DNA of 13,806 nucleotides from Cylindrodendrum hubeiense (lineage: Eukaryota > Ascomycota > Sordariomycetes > Hypocreales > Nectriaceae). The notes under the pieces are model-generated. The model ran no database searches, was not told the DNA's origin, and saw only the letters and a list, made by a program, of their open reading frames with translations. The stretch lies in the NCBI GenBank assembly GCA_014621425.1, contig JAANBB010000709.1:1-13806 (forward strand), given 5' to 3'. The number at the start of each line of letters is the position of its first letter. Position 1 is the first letter of the stretch. Shown here in pieces: positions 1-9,030 of this stretch. The position numbers and the translations under genes were made by a program.

Positions 1-1
1 T

Positions 2-889
2 GGGGGTGGTTCTCGGTCTGGGTCCCGTGCTCCGTCCGAGCGTGACAGGAGTGGCTCCGAAACTAGCAGTGGTGGACGATCTGGCAGCCGGCCCGCACGT
101 CTCCGAAACGGCTCGATCCCACGCGAGGACTATCACCAACCGATGGGCTCGCCTTCTGGGCCAAATGGAATGCCCCGGCAAGGCCAGATGATGCGATCGC
201 CGCACATGCCTGGTCAGCCCCATCCTAATGGCAATGCGTCGTCTCCCGGGCGCTTCAACCGGTTTGGTGAACCTTCGCCTAACTTGAACATCCAACCCCC
301 CTATGGTTACGATCACGGACAGCCGTCGCCCATTTCTCCAATGAATGGAAACCAGTCTTACGGTCCCGGCCCGAACTCTCAACGTCCCTATGGCGCACCA
401 CACCCGGGAAAGATGGACCAGGACCCATCAGCAAGGCGCATGATGCGAAACAGGGACATCTCTGATCCCCCGATGGTTTCACCGGCTCAGCACGACCAAA
501 TGAACCAGCGAGATGGACATCGCAGTGCGCCGCCGCATCAGAACGGCAACATCGTTGCACCGCCTTTGCCCCCGATCAACCCGCGACGAAAGACCAACAT
601 CATGGCCGACTACGTACGCAGACCAGATGACGGTGTCCCAATGAATGGCAACCGTATGCCAATGAGCCCTGTCAGCGCGGATGAAGGACGCGGCGCTCAC
701 GGAGCTTTTGCACCCAGTGACGATGAGGGTCCGTCGAGTTATCGACAACGGCTTCGAAAGGCCACCAGCGAGGCCAACGGGATGAATTCTCGGGCTCGAT
801 CACTTCGCAACAGCCCCCCGCAGCCAATGGCTCCTCCCCCTCTGCCACCAAGCATGACTGGCAACGGGATGCCAGGGGGCATGATTTAA
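2..889 (+). CDS. C-terminal part of an unidentified protein; disordered Pro/Gly/Asn/Met-rich tail (5'-partial)
   Basis: The frame is open from base 2 to a TAA at 887-889, giving the last 295 residues of a protein whose start lies left of the window. The first in-frame ATG is at 143, but the frame runs through it to the edge with the same Ser/Gly/Arg-rich composition, so 143 is not taken as the start. The visible part has no folded-domain signature, membrane segment or cysteine pattern. It opens with repeated SGSR/GSRP motifs, continues as a Pro/Gly/Asn/Met/Gln-rich stretch with MNGN-type runs, then has short charged patches (RRMMRNR, SDDEG, RQRLRK). Two proline-rich sites stand out. VAPPLPPINPRRK contains PINPRR, a class II SH3-ligand pattern (PxxPxR), and PPQPMAPPPLPPSM lies 12 residues from the end. 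Inference: a scaffold, signalling or cytoskeletal protein with a long disordered tail. I do not recognise the family. The coding call is firm; the function is unknown. Confidence 0.8.
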   Translation, partial: GGGSRSGSRAPSERDRSGSETSSGGRSGSRPARLRNGSIPREDYHQPMGSPSGPNGMPRQGQMMRSPHMPGQPHPNGNASSPGRFNRFGEPSPNLNIQPPYGYDHGQPSPISPMNGNQSYGPGPNSQRPYGAPHPGKMDQDPSARRMMRNRDISDPPMVSPAQHDQMNQRDGHRSAPPHQNGNIVAPPLPPINPRRKTNIMADYVRRPDDGVPMNGNRMPMSPVSADEGRGAHGAFAPSDDEGPSSYRQRLRKATSEANGMNSRARSLRNSPPQPMAPPPLPPSMTGNGMPGGMI

Positions 890-1898
890 TTATTTCTTGA
901 CAAACGCCATTTTTTCTTGGCTTAATTTCTATAATTTCTGGCCATTCAGGGCACATGAGATACACGACGACGATACCATTCGACACTCCCCTGGTCGCAG
1001 TCTTTAATTGCGTCACTCCCGCTTTCGATATAACACCGAATGTGGAACTAGTGGTCGATTAGTCTTGTACATTTCAGAAGGCGATTAATTGTCTCTTATT
1101 ATTTTCCTTCAGGAGGGCTCTTTTGATTGTGGTTTTTGTCTTTTTTTTGTGGTTTATGGAAGTTTGGAACCTCGTGTCTGGCGCACACAAACCGGCCGGC
1201 GAAAGCGATCGAGCAGGACTTTGATTCACAATACTGGCGTCGGCTGATAGTGATGGACCGTACCTATTTGGAAGAAGAATGGACAGGCATAGCACATTGC
1301 GGTGGAACGGAAGAGGTGTTGGGCTTTGAATGTAAAAGGATTGGGAGCAGGCCAAGTCGGCGCCATGAGGATACCACTTGAAGTCTTATTATTTGTCAAA
1401 ATTTAAGTAAAGAAAATACACTTTCAACGGTTCAAAATAAAGCGGGCAACGCGAGCGAGTGACTGAGACGACGAGCTGCTGGATCATGTTTTTTCTTGCC
1501 ACTTAGTAGTTAGGTATAACAACATGCTGCCCAAACTACGCTCACCTCAATCGGATGCCGAGGTAGAAAATGAATATTTTCTTCCTAGAATGGGAGTTAG
1601 GCTTGTATATACGAATTACATGATAACGGCGTGGCCTGTTGAGATGACCTCAGCCCGCTGAGGTGAAGTTGATGTCTATTGGGGCCATTCGGAGATATCC
1701 AGGAAATCCTCCGTATGGATCGGCCCGACTAGGAAAGCTAGAAAGCTCGTCATATATGGTCTTAGAAAACATGGTCCCTGTGAAGCTTCCGGCTGTAACT
1801 GGAAGGTTATCCCACAACGCGATAAAGGATGAGGTGCCCCGATGCCCTCAAGCAGACTCAGGGTTGAGAAATAGCCCTTCAGCTCTGCCACACATAGG
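890..1898. other. 3' flank and intergenic DNA between the left-edge gene and the secreted-protein gene
   Basis: I see no gene here. Open frames in this stretch either start at non-ATG codons or show no recognisable protein character. The first ~550 bases are T-rich and AT-rich in patches, including a run of eight T near 1141, as expected of a fungal 3' UTR. The later part leads into the promoter of the gene at 2077. Confidence 0.6.
1436..1441 (+). terminator. Candidate polyadenylation signal AATAAA for the left-edge gene
   Basis: A perfect AATAAA lies about 550 bases after the stop at 889, just past an A/T-rich stretch (1381-1440). Fungal polyadenylation signals are loose and this is a long 3' UTR, so an earlier site within 890-1000 is also possible. 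Confidence 0.3.
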
Positions 1899-1906
1899 TA
1901 TAAATA
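1899..1906 (+). promoter_or_regulatory. TATA box (TATAAATA) of the secreted cysteine-rich protein gene
   Basis: TATAAATA lies 178 bases upstream of the ATG at 2077. It is followed by a CT-rich leader (about 1925-2050, with runs such as TCTCTTTCTCTTG and CCGCCTCCTTCTCTCC), the usual look of a strongly expressed fungal promoter and 5' UTR. Transcription would be expected to start roughly 30-60 bases downstream, leaving a leader of about 110-150 nt. A second TATAAATA at 2067 lies too close to the ATG to act as the TATA box for this start. Confidence 0.55.
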
Positions 1907-2076
1907 AAGCGCCAAGACTGTATTGGTCTCTTTCTCTTGTATTGCACGAATTTACTGGATTAGAAAGATATAAAGTCGACGGAGCTCTCCCGCCTCCTTC
2001 TCTCCTTTTGCTCACCATCCCTTCATTTCCCCCAATCCATCGCATTATCTACTACACAGACCCTCCTATAAATAAT

Positions 2077-2679
2077 ATGAAAAGTCGAGCTCTCATTTTC
2101 GCCCTCGCCTTCGCGGCAGGTACCATCGCCTTGACCAACCCAGTGGACGATTTGAACGAGTCCGCTGAGCGATCTATGACCGCTGAGCAGCTTGTTAAGA
2201 CAGATGCCGGGTCTGCAGAATTTTGTCGACTGAAGGCGGACCTATGCTGCAGCGATAAAGAGGCGTCAAACGTTTGCAAGATGTGCCAGGAAAAGGGCCT
2301 GCTTTCTTGCCGGGTTGGTGATGAACCCAGACCCGGGTGTGCCAACGGCGGCTTCGGCCCCGACTGCAGCGGCTTCCCGGTTTCCGAGTCCGGGGGTCCC
2401 GGGGACATGGGTGGATCTGGACTCGAATTGAGGCGTGTCGGGCTCGGATGTCCTTACGGCGGCTTTGGCCCTACCTGCAGCGGCCGCAAGGGACCGGGCT
2501 GCCCCCCGGGCATGGGTGGACGTAGATGCGATATGAGAGAGCGCGGATGCCCTCACGGCGGCTTCGGGCCTACCTGTAGCGGCCGGAGGCCCGACCGCTC
2601 CGGGTGCCTTGAAGGCATGGGTGGAGCTGCATGCGAATTGCGCCGGCCCCATGAGCCCTCGGAGCCCTTGGAACCCTAG
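2077..2679 (+). CDS. Small secreted cysteine-rich protein with three tandem CxxGGFGPxC repeats (effector candidate)
   Basis: The single exon encodes 200 residues. The frame is open further upstream, but the ATG at 2077 is chosen because it starts a textbook signal peptide (MKSRALIFALAFAAGTIA, cleavage near residues 18-20) and sits downstream of a TATA box and CT-rich leader. After an acidic spacer (21-45) comes a six-cysteine module: C50, C57, C58, C67, C70, C78, with adjacent C57-C58. Residues 87-190 are three tandem units of 33-37 residues: 87-123, 124-156, 157-190. Each begins GC-x-x-GGFGP-[TD]-CSG; the second half is GC-x-x-GMGG-x-x-C in units 2 and 3. Unit 1 has lost both second-half cysteines. 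The total is 16 cysteines, consistent with full disulfide pairing. A short acidic, proline-rich tail follows. The GGFGPxC motif recalls EGF/laminin-type turns, but cysteine number and spacing do not fit a true EGF domain. Secretion is well supported. An effector or wall-associated role is inference only. Confidence 0.87.
   Translation: MKSRALIFALAFAAGTIALTNPVDDLNESAERSMTAEQLVKTDAGSAEFCRLKADLCCSDKEASNVCKMCQEKGLLSCRVGDEPRPGCANGGFGPDCSGFPVSESGGPGDMGGSGLELRRVGLGCPYGGFGPTCSGRKGPGCPPGMGGRRCDMRERGCPHGGFGPTCSGRRPDRSGCLEGMGGAACELRRPHEPSEPLEP
2335..2646 (+). repeat. Intragenic tandem repeat, three ~33-37-codon units
   Basis: Units are 2335-2445, 2446-2544 and 2545-2646. All share the block encoding GGFGP[TD]CSG and a downstream ATGGGTGGA (MGG). 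Units 2 and 3 are closest to each other. Unit 1 has an enlarged, rearranged middle and lacks the second cysteine pair. Length differences between units are multiples of three, as expected if reading frame has been kept under selection. Confidence 0.8.
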
Positions 2680-3072
2680 CCGCCCTACTCATCAGCTATA
2701 AAGCTCTCTAAAGCGTACAGCATTCAACCCTCCATACCTAGTGACCCCGGAGTTGAGTGGGTATCTTGGAAGTATGAGACATCGAGGTTCACATTGGCTG
2801 GCACCTCGTTGACAGCTGAGTATATCCTCAGCAAATGATCCGACATTCGCATGGAATAGAAGCTTTACATGAGACTATATGCTGTCCACTTCAAGGAGCT
2901 TGATTAGGGGGGTTGTGTTGACATTTCATACTGACGTAATGGTAGACCAAGGAACAAATAATCAATTCTCGTTGATGCAGGGTCCAGTGTCCCAACCGCA
3001 CCCGTTTTCAAACATATAGTCTATGCCTTTCGGACCTTGAAGCCCGTCTTAGCGTTTTGACATCCTGCAGTT
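2680..3072. other. Convergent intergenic region
   Basis: These 393 bases separate the stop codons of two tail-to-tail genes and hold no supported gene. Both 3' UTRs must end here. No perfect AATAAA is obvious on either strand; A/T-rich patches such as ACAAATAATCAA near 2955 could serve for the plus-strand gene. Confidence 0.6.
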
Positions 3073-4648
3073 CTAAGGAGAGCCAGGCTCAGAATCCGAA
3101 GCCCGGGGCTCCGGAAAATCATCAACAACCGAGCGGATCCTGTCCAAGTGATCCCGCGCCCACATATGGTAGACGTTCTCCGTAAAATGATACGCTCGCC
3201 ACCTCTCCTTGCCGTCCTGTGCTGTAAGATCAAAAGCATGCATGGGCTGGCGGCAATACCAAGTGTCCGAGCCGAACAGCACCGGATAGTAGCCGTAAAT
3301 CCGAACCAGTCTGTCGTCGTGGGAGACAGAGAACGCAAGGATCTGCCGGTGGACCTCGCCCTCGCGCTTCACAGAACGAAAGAGCTCAACAACAGCCCGC
3401 ACAGCAAGGGTCGTGCTGTGGGCATTCTGCCGGTCAGCCACGTCCAGCCCTGCGGCTCCACAAGCCATCTCGCACGTAAGGAACGGAAAGTACATGTAGT
3501 CCGTGGCGAGAAAGAAAGACTGATCGTTGCCGAGAACGCTACCGACAAATGGTGCTAGCTTGGCCAGTTGGTCGTGCGTGAATGCCTCCCGTTTGAATCC
3601 CACAGAGTAGTCGGGCTGGGGGCGGTTGCCAAACAGGGGGAACGAGCTGTCCCAGCCCTCGTTGACGCTCTCAGCAAGGTGTCTGAGATTGTCGTCACGG
3701 AGGGCCAGTGTCTCGACCGAAGGGACGATGAGCCGAGCAATGTCCTGGATAACCCTGTCCACGCCCTTGCATCGCAAGTTGCGAAATACCGTCTCGAACA
3801 GGCCGGCATCGAAGATGGTGTCCACGGGAACTGGGCGAGCAGTGTTTAGGAGCTCATTCAGAAGTTCCTTGGCCGCAACCGGGATGTCCAGCTCATACTT
3901 CTCCATGAATATGCCCTTGGCCTGCATGAGGAGTTCGCACCGCGGGTTCTTATACACCGCGTTCTTCTCCTCTCGCGACATCTGATCGAGGTCGAGCAAG
4001 CGCTTCGCCTTGGCGAGCAGGTGCTCGAAGGGATTCGAGGGCTCAATGGGACCATCCGGATGGAAGAATATTTTCGGCCAGACCCCAGTAGTAACCCATT
4101 TCGCGACGTGGTACGGGGCGTTGCCTGGCGATGCGGTGGATAATGTAGTCGCGGTGTGAAACTCAGTACGCAGTCGCTTCTGGCCTTGGTCACACTCGGT
4201 CTCGACTGGTCGCTTCTGGCCGTTGGATGGACCAGGCACCGGAGAATCCCGCGGCAGCGCATCTTCGACCGTGTTTGAGCTTGAGGAAATGGGTTCAGGG
4301 TCATCAGGCACAGCTTCTTCTCCCCCACGTTGCTGAGTTACCTCCTGCTGCTCGGCGCCTTCAACAGAGCCCGCGGGCTCACTAGAACCAACGCTGTCGG
4401 CCGAGGACCGCCACTGGGGGATATGATCGTCGAGAAGAGACCGGACGGATCTCTGCAACACGGGGCCAAGCGATTCTGGTCCTGGGAGGCCGTCTAACAT
4501 GAGACCCGAGTTTCTGGGTGTCTGCAATCCCTGCGGTGGCTGTCCTGCTTATTGTCAGCGAGTATGCCGTTGAACGGTTCGTGAAACACGCACCTGCGCC
4601 TGTCGTAGATCCTTCCCCAACGACCAAGTACTCTCCGGCATAGTCCAT
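3073..4648 (-). CDS. DUF7924-family protein, two exons, 508 residues (possible PD-(D/E)xK-like fold)
   Basis: Coding sequence is 4648-4594 joined to 4544-3073, 1527 nt including a TAG stop. The start is the only ATG in the exon-1 frame, in a good context (ACCATGG); an in-frame stop lies just upstream of that frame. Residues 1-125 are disordered and acidic/Pro/Ser-rich. Residues 129-144 form a bipartite nuclear-localisation pattern, KR-x10-KRLR. The conserved domain runs from about 160 to 490. Recognisable blocks are PDYSVGFKREAFT (from P329), YMYFPFLTCE (to E377), LDVADRQNAHSTTLAVRAVVELFR, ILAFSVSHDDRLVRIYGYY, and a C-terminal block ending NVYHMWARDHLDRI. From memory, this is the fungal DUF7924 family, common in multiple copies in Sordariomycete accessory regions. 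A PD...ExK arrangement suggests a restriction-endonuclease-like fold, but that is inference. The family normally reads E-x-K at the second motif; here it is E377-M-A379. Family call firm; biochemical role unknown. Confidence 0.92.
4545..4593 (-). other. Spliceosomal intron (49 nt) in the DUF7924 gene
   Basis: On the minus strand the intron begins GTGCGT, carries GCTGAC as branch-point sequence, and ends AATAAGCAG. Its length is typical of filamentous-fungal introns. Splicing joins codon 19 (G|GA, Gly) and puts exon 1 exactly in frame with the long second exon. Without it, the long frame would have to start at an internal ATG (4500) or a non-ATG codon. Confidence 0.85.
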
Positions 4649-6199
4649 GGTAACTCGACGAGTACGCCTGTGGGCGAGGGGATTTCGGCGCAAGTCAGAT
4701 GCAGAGAAGCCGTGATGTCCAAGTGGAGCGGATGCCGCCAATCCCCACAACTATAAATAAGAAACTGGACAGTATCAATACCCTGGGAGGTCTATCAGCG
4801 AACAGTCCACGAGGCGTCTCTTGTGGAGATCGCGCGGGTTGTTGCAGAGCTGGTTGTTGCGGTGCTGGTTGCCCCTCTTTAGCCCTACGTCGTACAGTAC
4901 AGTGCAGCAGATCCTCAAGCCACAATCCAACCGCTCGGAATGTCATCAAGCATGCACAACTAGCATCAAGTCGCATTAACATGGCCATATTATAAATACC
5001 ACTCGCGAGCTTAACCCGAAACCCCATCATTGATCCTAACTTACCTCTTACCTTTAACTGGCTCCGCTAACCTCTAGCCATTACAACTAATATTCTTGAT
5101 ATTATCTGCAGGCTTTGTTGTAGTTTGCAGTTGCGGTTGTTGATAACGAGTGACTTCAACTGACGTACATACTGGGGTGCAGATGTACATACTCATAAAC
5201 TTGATTGTTTGCTCCACCAAGCCTGGGCTGCAGCGGTCCAGACAAATGTTACCCCCTTGAAGAAGGTCAACGGCTTGGTGATCGGCTGCATCATGTTCAT
5301 GCCTTGAGTACAACCTAACGAGAGCCCGACTTCACTTGAATGGTTTAATAAGAATAGAAATTAGAGTGTTGACGTCGACGAATCCACCGAATGCAGGTAC
5401 ACAAATCGATATGGGCACCCAAACCGTTGTCTCCGATCTACGTCCCTTGCAGCGGGATGCAGCCCGTAATGGGGGCCCATCTAGGTGCATCATCGACTAT
5501 TCTGGTACAGCTGTGCGTCCATTATCAACTCTCACAACTAAACAGACTTCATTCAACGGTGATTATAACTACATCAAGTGTAAGATCAGATGATCAAATG
5601 ATCAAATGTCATTGGGCCCCCTATTTACCATTTGGGAAGTATCTCCAGGAGGTGTTCGATAACCATACATTCTGATCACACTGTCTAAAGCAAAACTCCA
5701 TCAAACCCCCACCTCACAATCGCTCTGGCGGTATCAACCGATTGTAAATACACTATAGGAAAATATTGATTTACTTACGGTTGCTTCGTGCAACATGCCT
5801 GGAAATCAGGCTTGGCAGCAAAGCATTAGAATCTCGCCCGTTGGCAAACCCGCCAGGGATACCACAGTGTGAGGCCAGTATATACAAAACTCCTGGATAT
5901 CGCAACCACATTGCAAGATACAAGGTACCCGAGCTTCACGATGCCGTCTCGTTTCTATGGGAATTGGCTACGCTAGTATGCTGCCAATCCTAGACCGAGG
6001 CCGAGAGTCTCAGTCGGAACCCGTCGGGTTCAAACAACAGAAGCACCGTATCCGTCATTTGTGTAACCTCGACTCCGGCTCATCCTGTCCACAACTCGGC
6101 TTTCAGGGTTTCTCCCGACGGTATCTTTGGGGCCAAGAATGTGTGTCTCCCGAAAAGCCCCAACGCCGAACCAACCCGTTGCCGATCAACTCAACTTTC
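4649..6199. other. Gene-poor stretch upstream of the DUF7924 gene
   Basis: I see no supported gene. A TATA-like TATTTATA (minus-strand reading, at 4752-4759) lies about 105 bases upstream of the DUF7924 start and could belong to its promoter. GTTGTTGC-type short repeats occur at 4837-4872, and a small direct repeat GATCAAAT occurs twice near 5588-5605. A 35-codon ATG-initiated frame on the minus strand (5300-5193) is treated under findings. Open frames here mostly begin at non-ATG codons and show no conserved protein features. Confidence 0.55.
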
Positions 6200-7580
6200 A
6201 GGCCTGCCATGAAGCAATTCGTATTGAGGCTTCCTGCCGATGGAACCCGCGAACCAAACGCCGTATATGCTTGTGTTTCGGATGACTGCAACTCAGGACT
6301 AAATCAGTCATTGAACTTGCACATCCTTCGGATGGGCACAGCTCTGCGTCATCGGCTGTTGGCGCTCAAAGTCAAGGTCGGCCATTGATGGAATACGAGG
6401 GGTTGGCTGGGTCTTGTCGGAACTGATATTGTGTGGCTGTCGGGTGGCTGCGATTGCGGGAGAATCGACCATTGATCAGTTTACACGTCTCTCGGATAGC
6501 CTCACCTCCGTGTATCAGCTCCCGACGTACCCCTATGACTTTCGGATGGTCGCAACTCCGAGTCAATCCGCTGACCACCAACTCATTTTTGAAGCTTGTC
6601 ATTGACCACTTCGCTTTTGAGGCTTAACATTGCACAAACCACGGGACCAAAGAACCTGCATGCTCCCCCGATGCTTTGACTCCGAGATAACCAACTGCCA
6701 ACCGACTGGACACGGGGGCTTACCTTGAGGGAAATGTGCAGGGCCGGTCGAAGATCCGTCAGACATGGAACGAGGACTTCTCAAATGAGCAACCCGGCTC
6801 TGCACCCTACTATCAACAAATGCACTTTGAGGCCCACCGTTTAGGAAACCCGCAGGTGAGGTAAATACCCGGCCTAAGTCACAAGGACTTCCCCATCGAG
6901 TAATCCGAATATGAAGGCGTGCGGGATCGATTGGTCTTGGGTATCTACCATCATTGGAACCTCGCGGAGCAGGCTTGACTTCCGGAGGAAGTACCATGTT
7001 GCATGCATATCTCTTGGTTGGCTTCGCCCGACTTTGAGGCCTGCTTAGGACGGAGTCTGTGGAATGGGCCGAATCTTCGGACGTAGAATGTTACGTCAAC
7101 CATCAATGAATGCGCGGAACCGGCTGAATCGCCCGCAACTGGAATGCAACAATTCTGGGTCAACCAATTAGTTGCACTTTGAACACCGTCGATGTCTGGG
7201 GAGTCGGGTGCATCTCCGGCAGTTGAGATACTTGCAACGATTACTGATCAAGCAACGGGGCTTTGAGTCTGCATGAAACAGGCGGTGCCGGTGCATCACC
7301 CGAAACTAGAATGTAGGGAATTCTCCGGCAGCCAATAAACACGAGGTTCGGCATTAATGAAACTCGCGGAGCCGGCGTCTCTCCCGCGACTAGTAGCAAT
7401 TCTCCGTCAGCCACTAAACAAGGTCTTTTTTTAGGTCTACCATCGATGGATATGGCGGAGCTGGCTACGTCTTCCGATGTAAATATTTACCGCTAGCTAA
7501 TGGGATTGAGGAAAACTCATCTTGGGGGCCGCCGTCGATGAACGTTAGAGCCCGCGGTATCTACCGGGGATGGCGGGAAA
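6200..7580. repeat. Degenerate tandem array, ~85-bp period
   Basis: A diverged unit recurs. The clearest copies have their ATGGA/ATGAA anchor at 7106, 7191, 7273, 7357, 7446 and 7538 (spacings 85, 82, 84, 89, 92). Each unit reads roughly CATCGATGGAA, then GCGGAGCCGGC, then a TCTCCCGCRACTAG-like block, then CAATTCTCCGTCAGCCAAT, then often CTTTGAGGCC before the next anchor. More decayed copies can be followed leftward through GCGGAGCAGGC at 6963, TTTGAGGCCCACC at 6823, CATTGATGGAA at 6383 and CCGATGGAACCCGCG at 6237. Indels are not multiples of three, so this is not a coding repeat. The left limit is approximate. Confidence 0.7.
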
Positions 7581-7740
7581 CTCCATTTCCAAACATGGAA
7601 CAACCGGGGGATACAACAGCCTGATTTGATGACTCCACGACAATTATTCTGACTCGTCACATGTAGCCTTGATCATCTTCCACCGATGTATGAAGCCACT
7701 TACTCATTGCCAATATTACCAAGCCAAATGGCTGTCGAAC

Positions 7741-7900
7741 GCGATGCTGGTTGGATCCATCGCCCAGCCAAAGTATTGGAATCATTTCCGTGTGAATGAC
7801 GAGTCAGCTCAGCCAGCCTTTTTCGTTGCAAGGCGTGTGTGCTTCGTAATGCCGCCTAGCCTGATGCTGGTTGGACAGACCTCCCGAGAAAGTTTAGTTT
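7741..7900. repeat. Diverged 120-bp duplication (GATGCTGGTTGGA)
   Basis: GATGCTGGTTGGA occurs at 7743 and again at 7863, exactly 120 bases apart. Weaker similarity (CTCCCGAGAAAGT against CGCCCAGCCAAAGT) continues for some 25 bases. It lies between the ~85-bp array and the first copies of the second repeat family. Confidence 0.45.
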
Positions 7901-8715
7901 TGCTCGCCGGCGACTGTCATTGTTTACACAAATATGCAGTTCTAAGCCAGAATGGCTCATCTTGACATATCATTGGATGAATCTGCCCGGGGTCTCCATG
8001 AACGTCTTGGGGTTCTTTCGCCGGGCTCTCTATGAAGGGCCCAACGAAACTGCACCTTCCCGCTGCAAAATTGGTGGTGAGGGTCAGGAGACTGTCCGCT
8101 CCGTGAACGCCTTAAATTTAGTGACCGGTTAATAGACCACATGGTACATGGACGATTTGGGCCTCCCGAACCGAACCACATCCTTTCTTGCCCCACCCAA
8201 GATATCTTGAAGCTCATGACGGCAAAATATCAACATCATGTCTTGGAAGATAACCAATCGGATGGACAAAGCATGCATCTCCTTACACCACCTCTATACC
8301 CCGCTCGGCTTGATCCAAATCCGCCACCCAGGTTCATGGAGCTCAGCCCTGAGTTCAGCCAACATCTTGTGGCGTCGCATAACCTTACTTCATAGACATG
8401 ACTCTGGCTTAGAGGTTGATAATCTGAAATTCCCTCACCTGTTCTCTGATTTCTTTTTACATGCATGATGCCGGAAGGGTTTCGGATTGGAGACTCCGAT
8501 TATGAAGTTTAACTCACCTCCCGGGTCAGGACTTGTGGTATCACAACCTTGGCCCAGAGACAATTGCTCTCACAAATGTCTTGAAATCTGTCACCGGGGT
8601 TGACCAATACACTTTCCGCCAATCATGAGCCTCAGCTCAGAACTCAGCTCGAAGTTCAAGTTTGATCCCGAGACTCAGTGGGTTCCCGTCAGTCAGCTCC
8701 GAACTCAAGTCAGGC

Positions 8716-9030
8716 TGTCACATCTCGTATTCTCGGAAGAGGGCTCACGGCAGTTTCGGAAACTCGTACTAACATCACCTGCACTCCTAGACATGTCAAG
8801 GATCGACAGCGAGCATACGCCACGCATTCTGGCCCACACAGGTAGCCGCACTTAGAATTGTCTCTCCAAGCTGTCAGTCTGCAAGCCACATCTCGTATCT
8901 CCAGGCGGCGGCTGTCACTTTGTTTCACAAGTTTGCGCTATACTGGATATGTCCAAGAGCAACACGGAGCCTACGCCACGCGTGCCGCCGGCCCGCACCC
9001 GTAGTCGCACGGGAAGCCCCACTTAATCTC
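8716..9030 (+). repeat. Tandem duplication, ~156-168-bp unit
   Basis: CACATCTCGTAT at 8719 recurs at 8887. A block from 8791 (ACATGTCAAGGATCG..., then TACGCCACGC) recurs from 8947 (ATATGTCCAAGAGC..., then TACGCCACGC), and GTAGCCGCAC at 8842 recurs as GTAGTCGCAC at 9001. Offsets of 168, 156 and 159 show indels since duplication. It sits inside the wider repeat field. Confidence 0.65.

Noticed and set aside
1429..1460. A possible tRNA T-loop (GGTTCAAAAT)
   Set aside because: No matching acceptor, D or anticodon stems could be found around it.
1663..2679. A longer 338-codon version of the secreted protein
   Set aside because: The extra 138 codons begin at a non-ATG codon, cover the TATA box and CT-rich leader, and would bury the signal peptide internally.
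3073..4527. Reading the DUF7924 frame as a single exon starting at 4527
   Set aside because: The codon at 4527 is TTG, and the spliced model with an ATG at 4648 is in frame with strong intron signals.
5957..6388. A 143-codon plus-strand frame
   Set aside because: It lies partly in the ~85-bp array, and its translation has no recognisable domain or coding-like composition.
6200..7580. A CRISPR-like repeat/spacer array
   Set aside because: The whole unit recurs, with no short constant repeat separating unique spacers, and the genome is eukaryotic.
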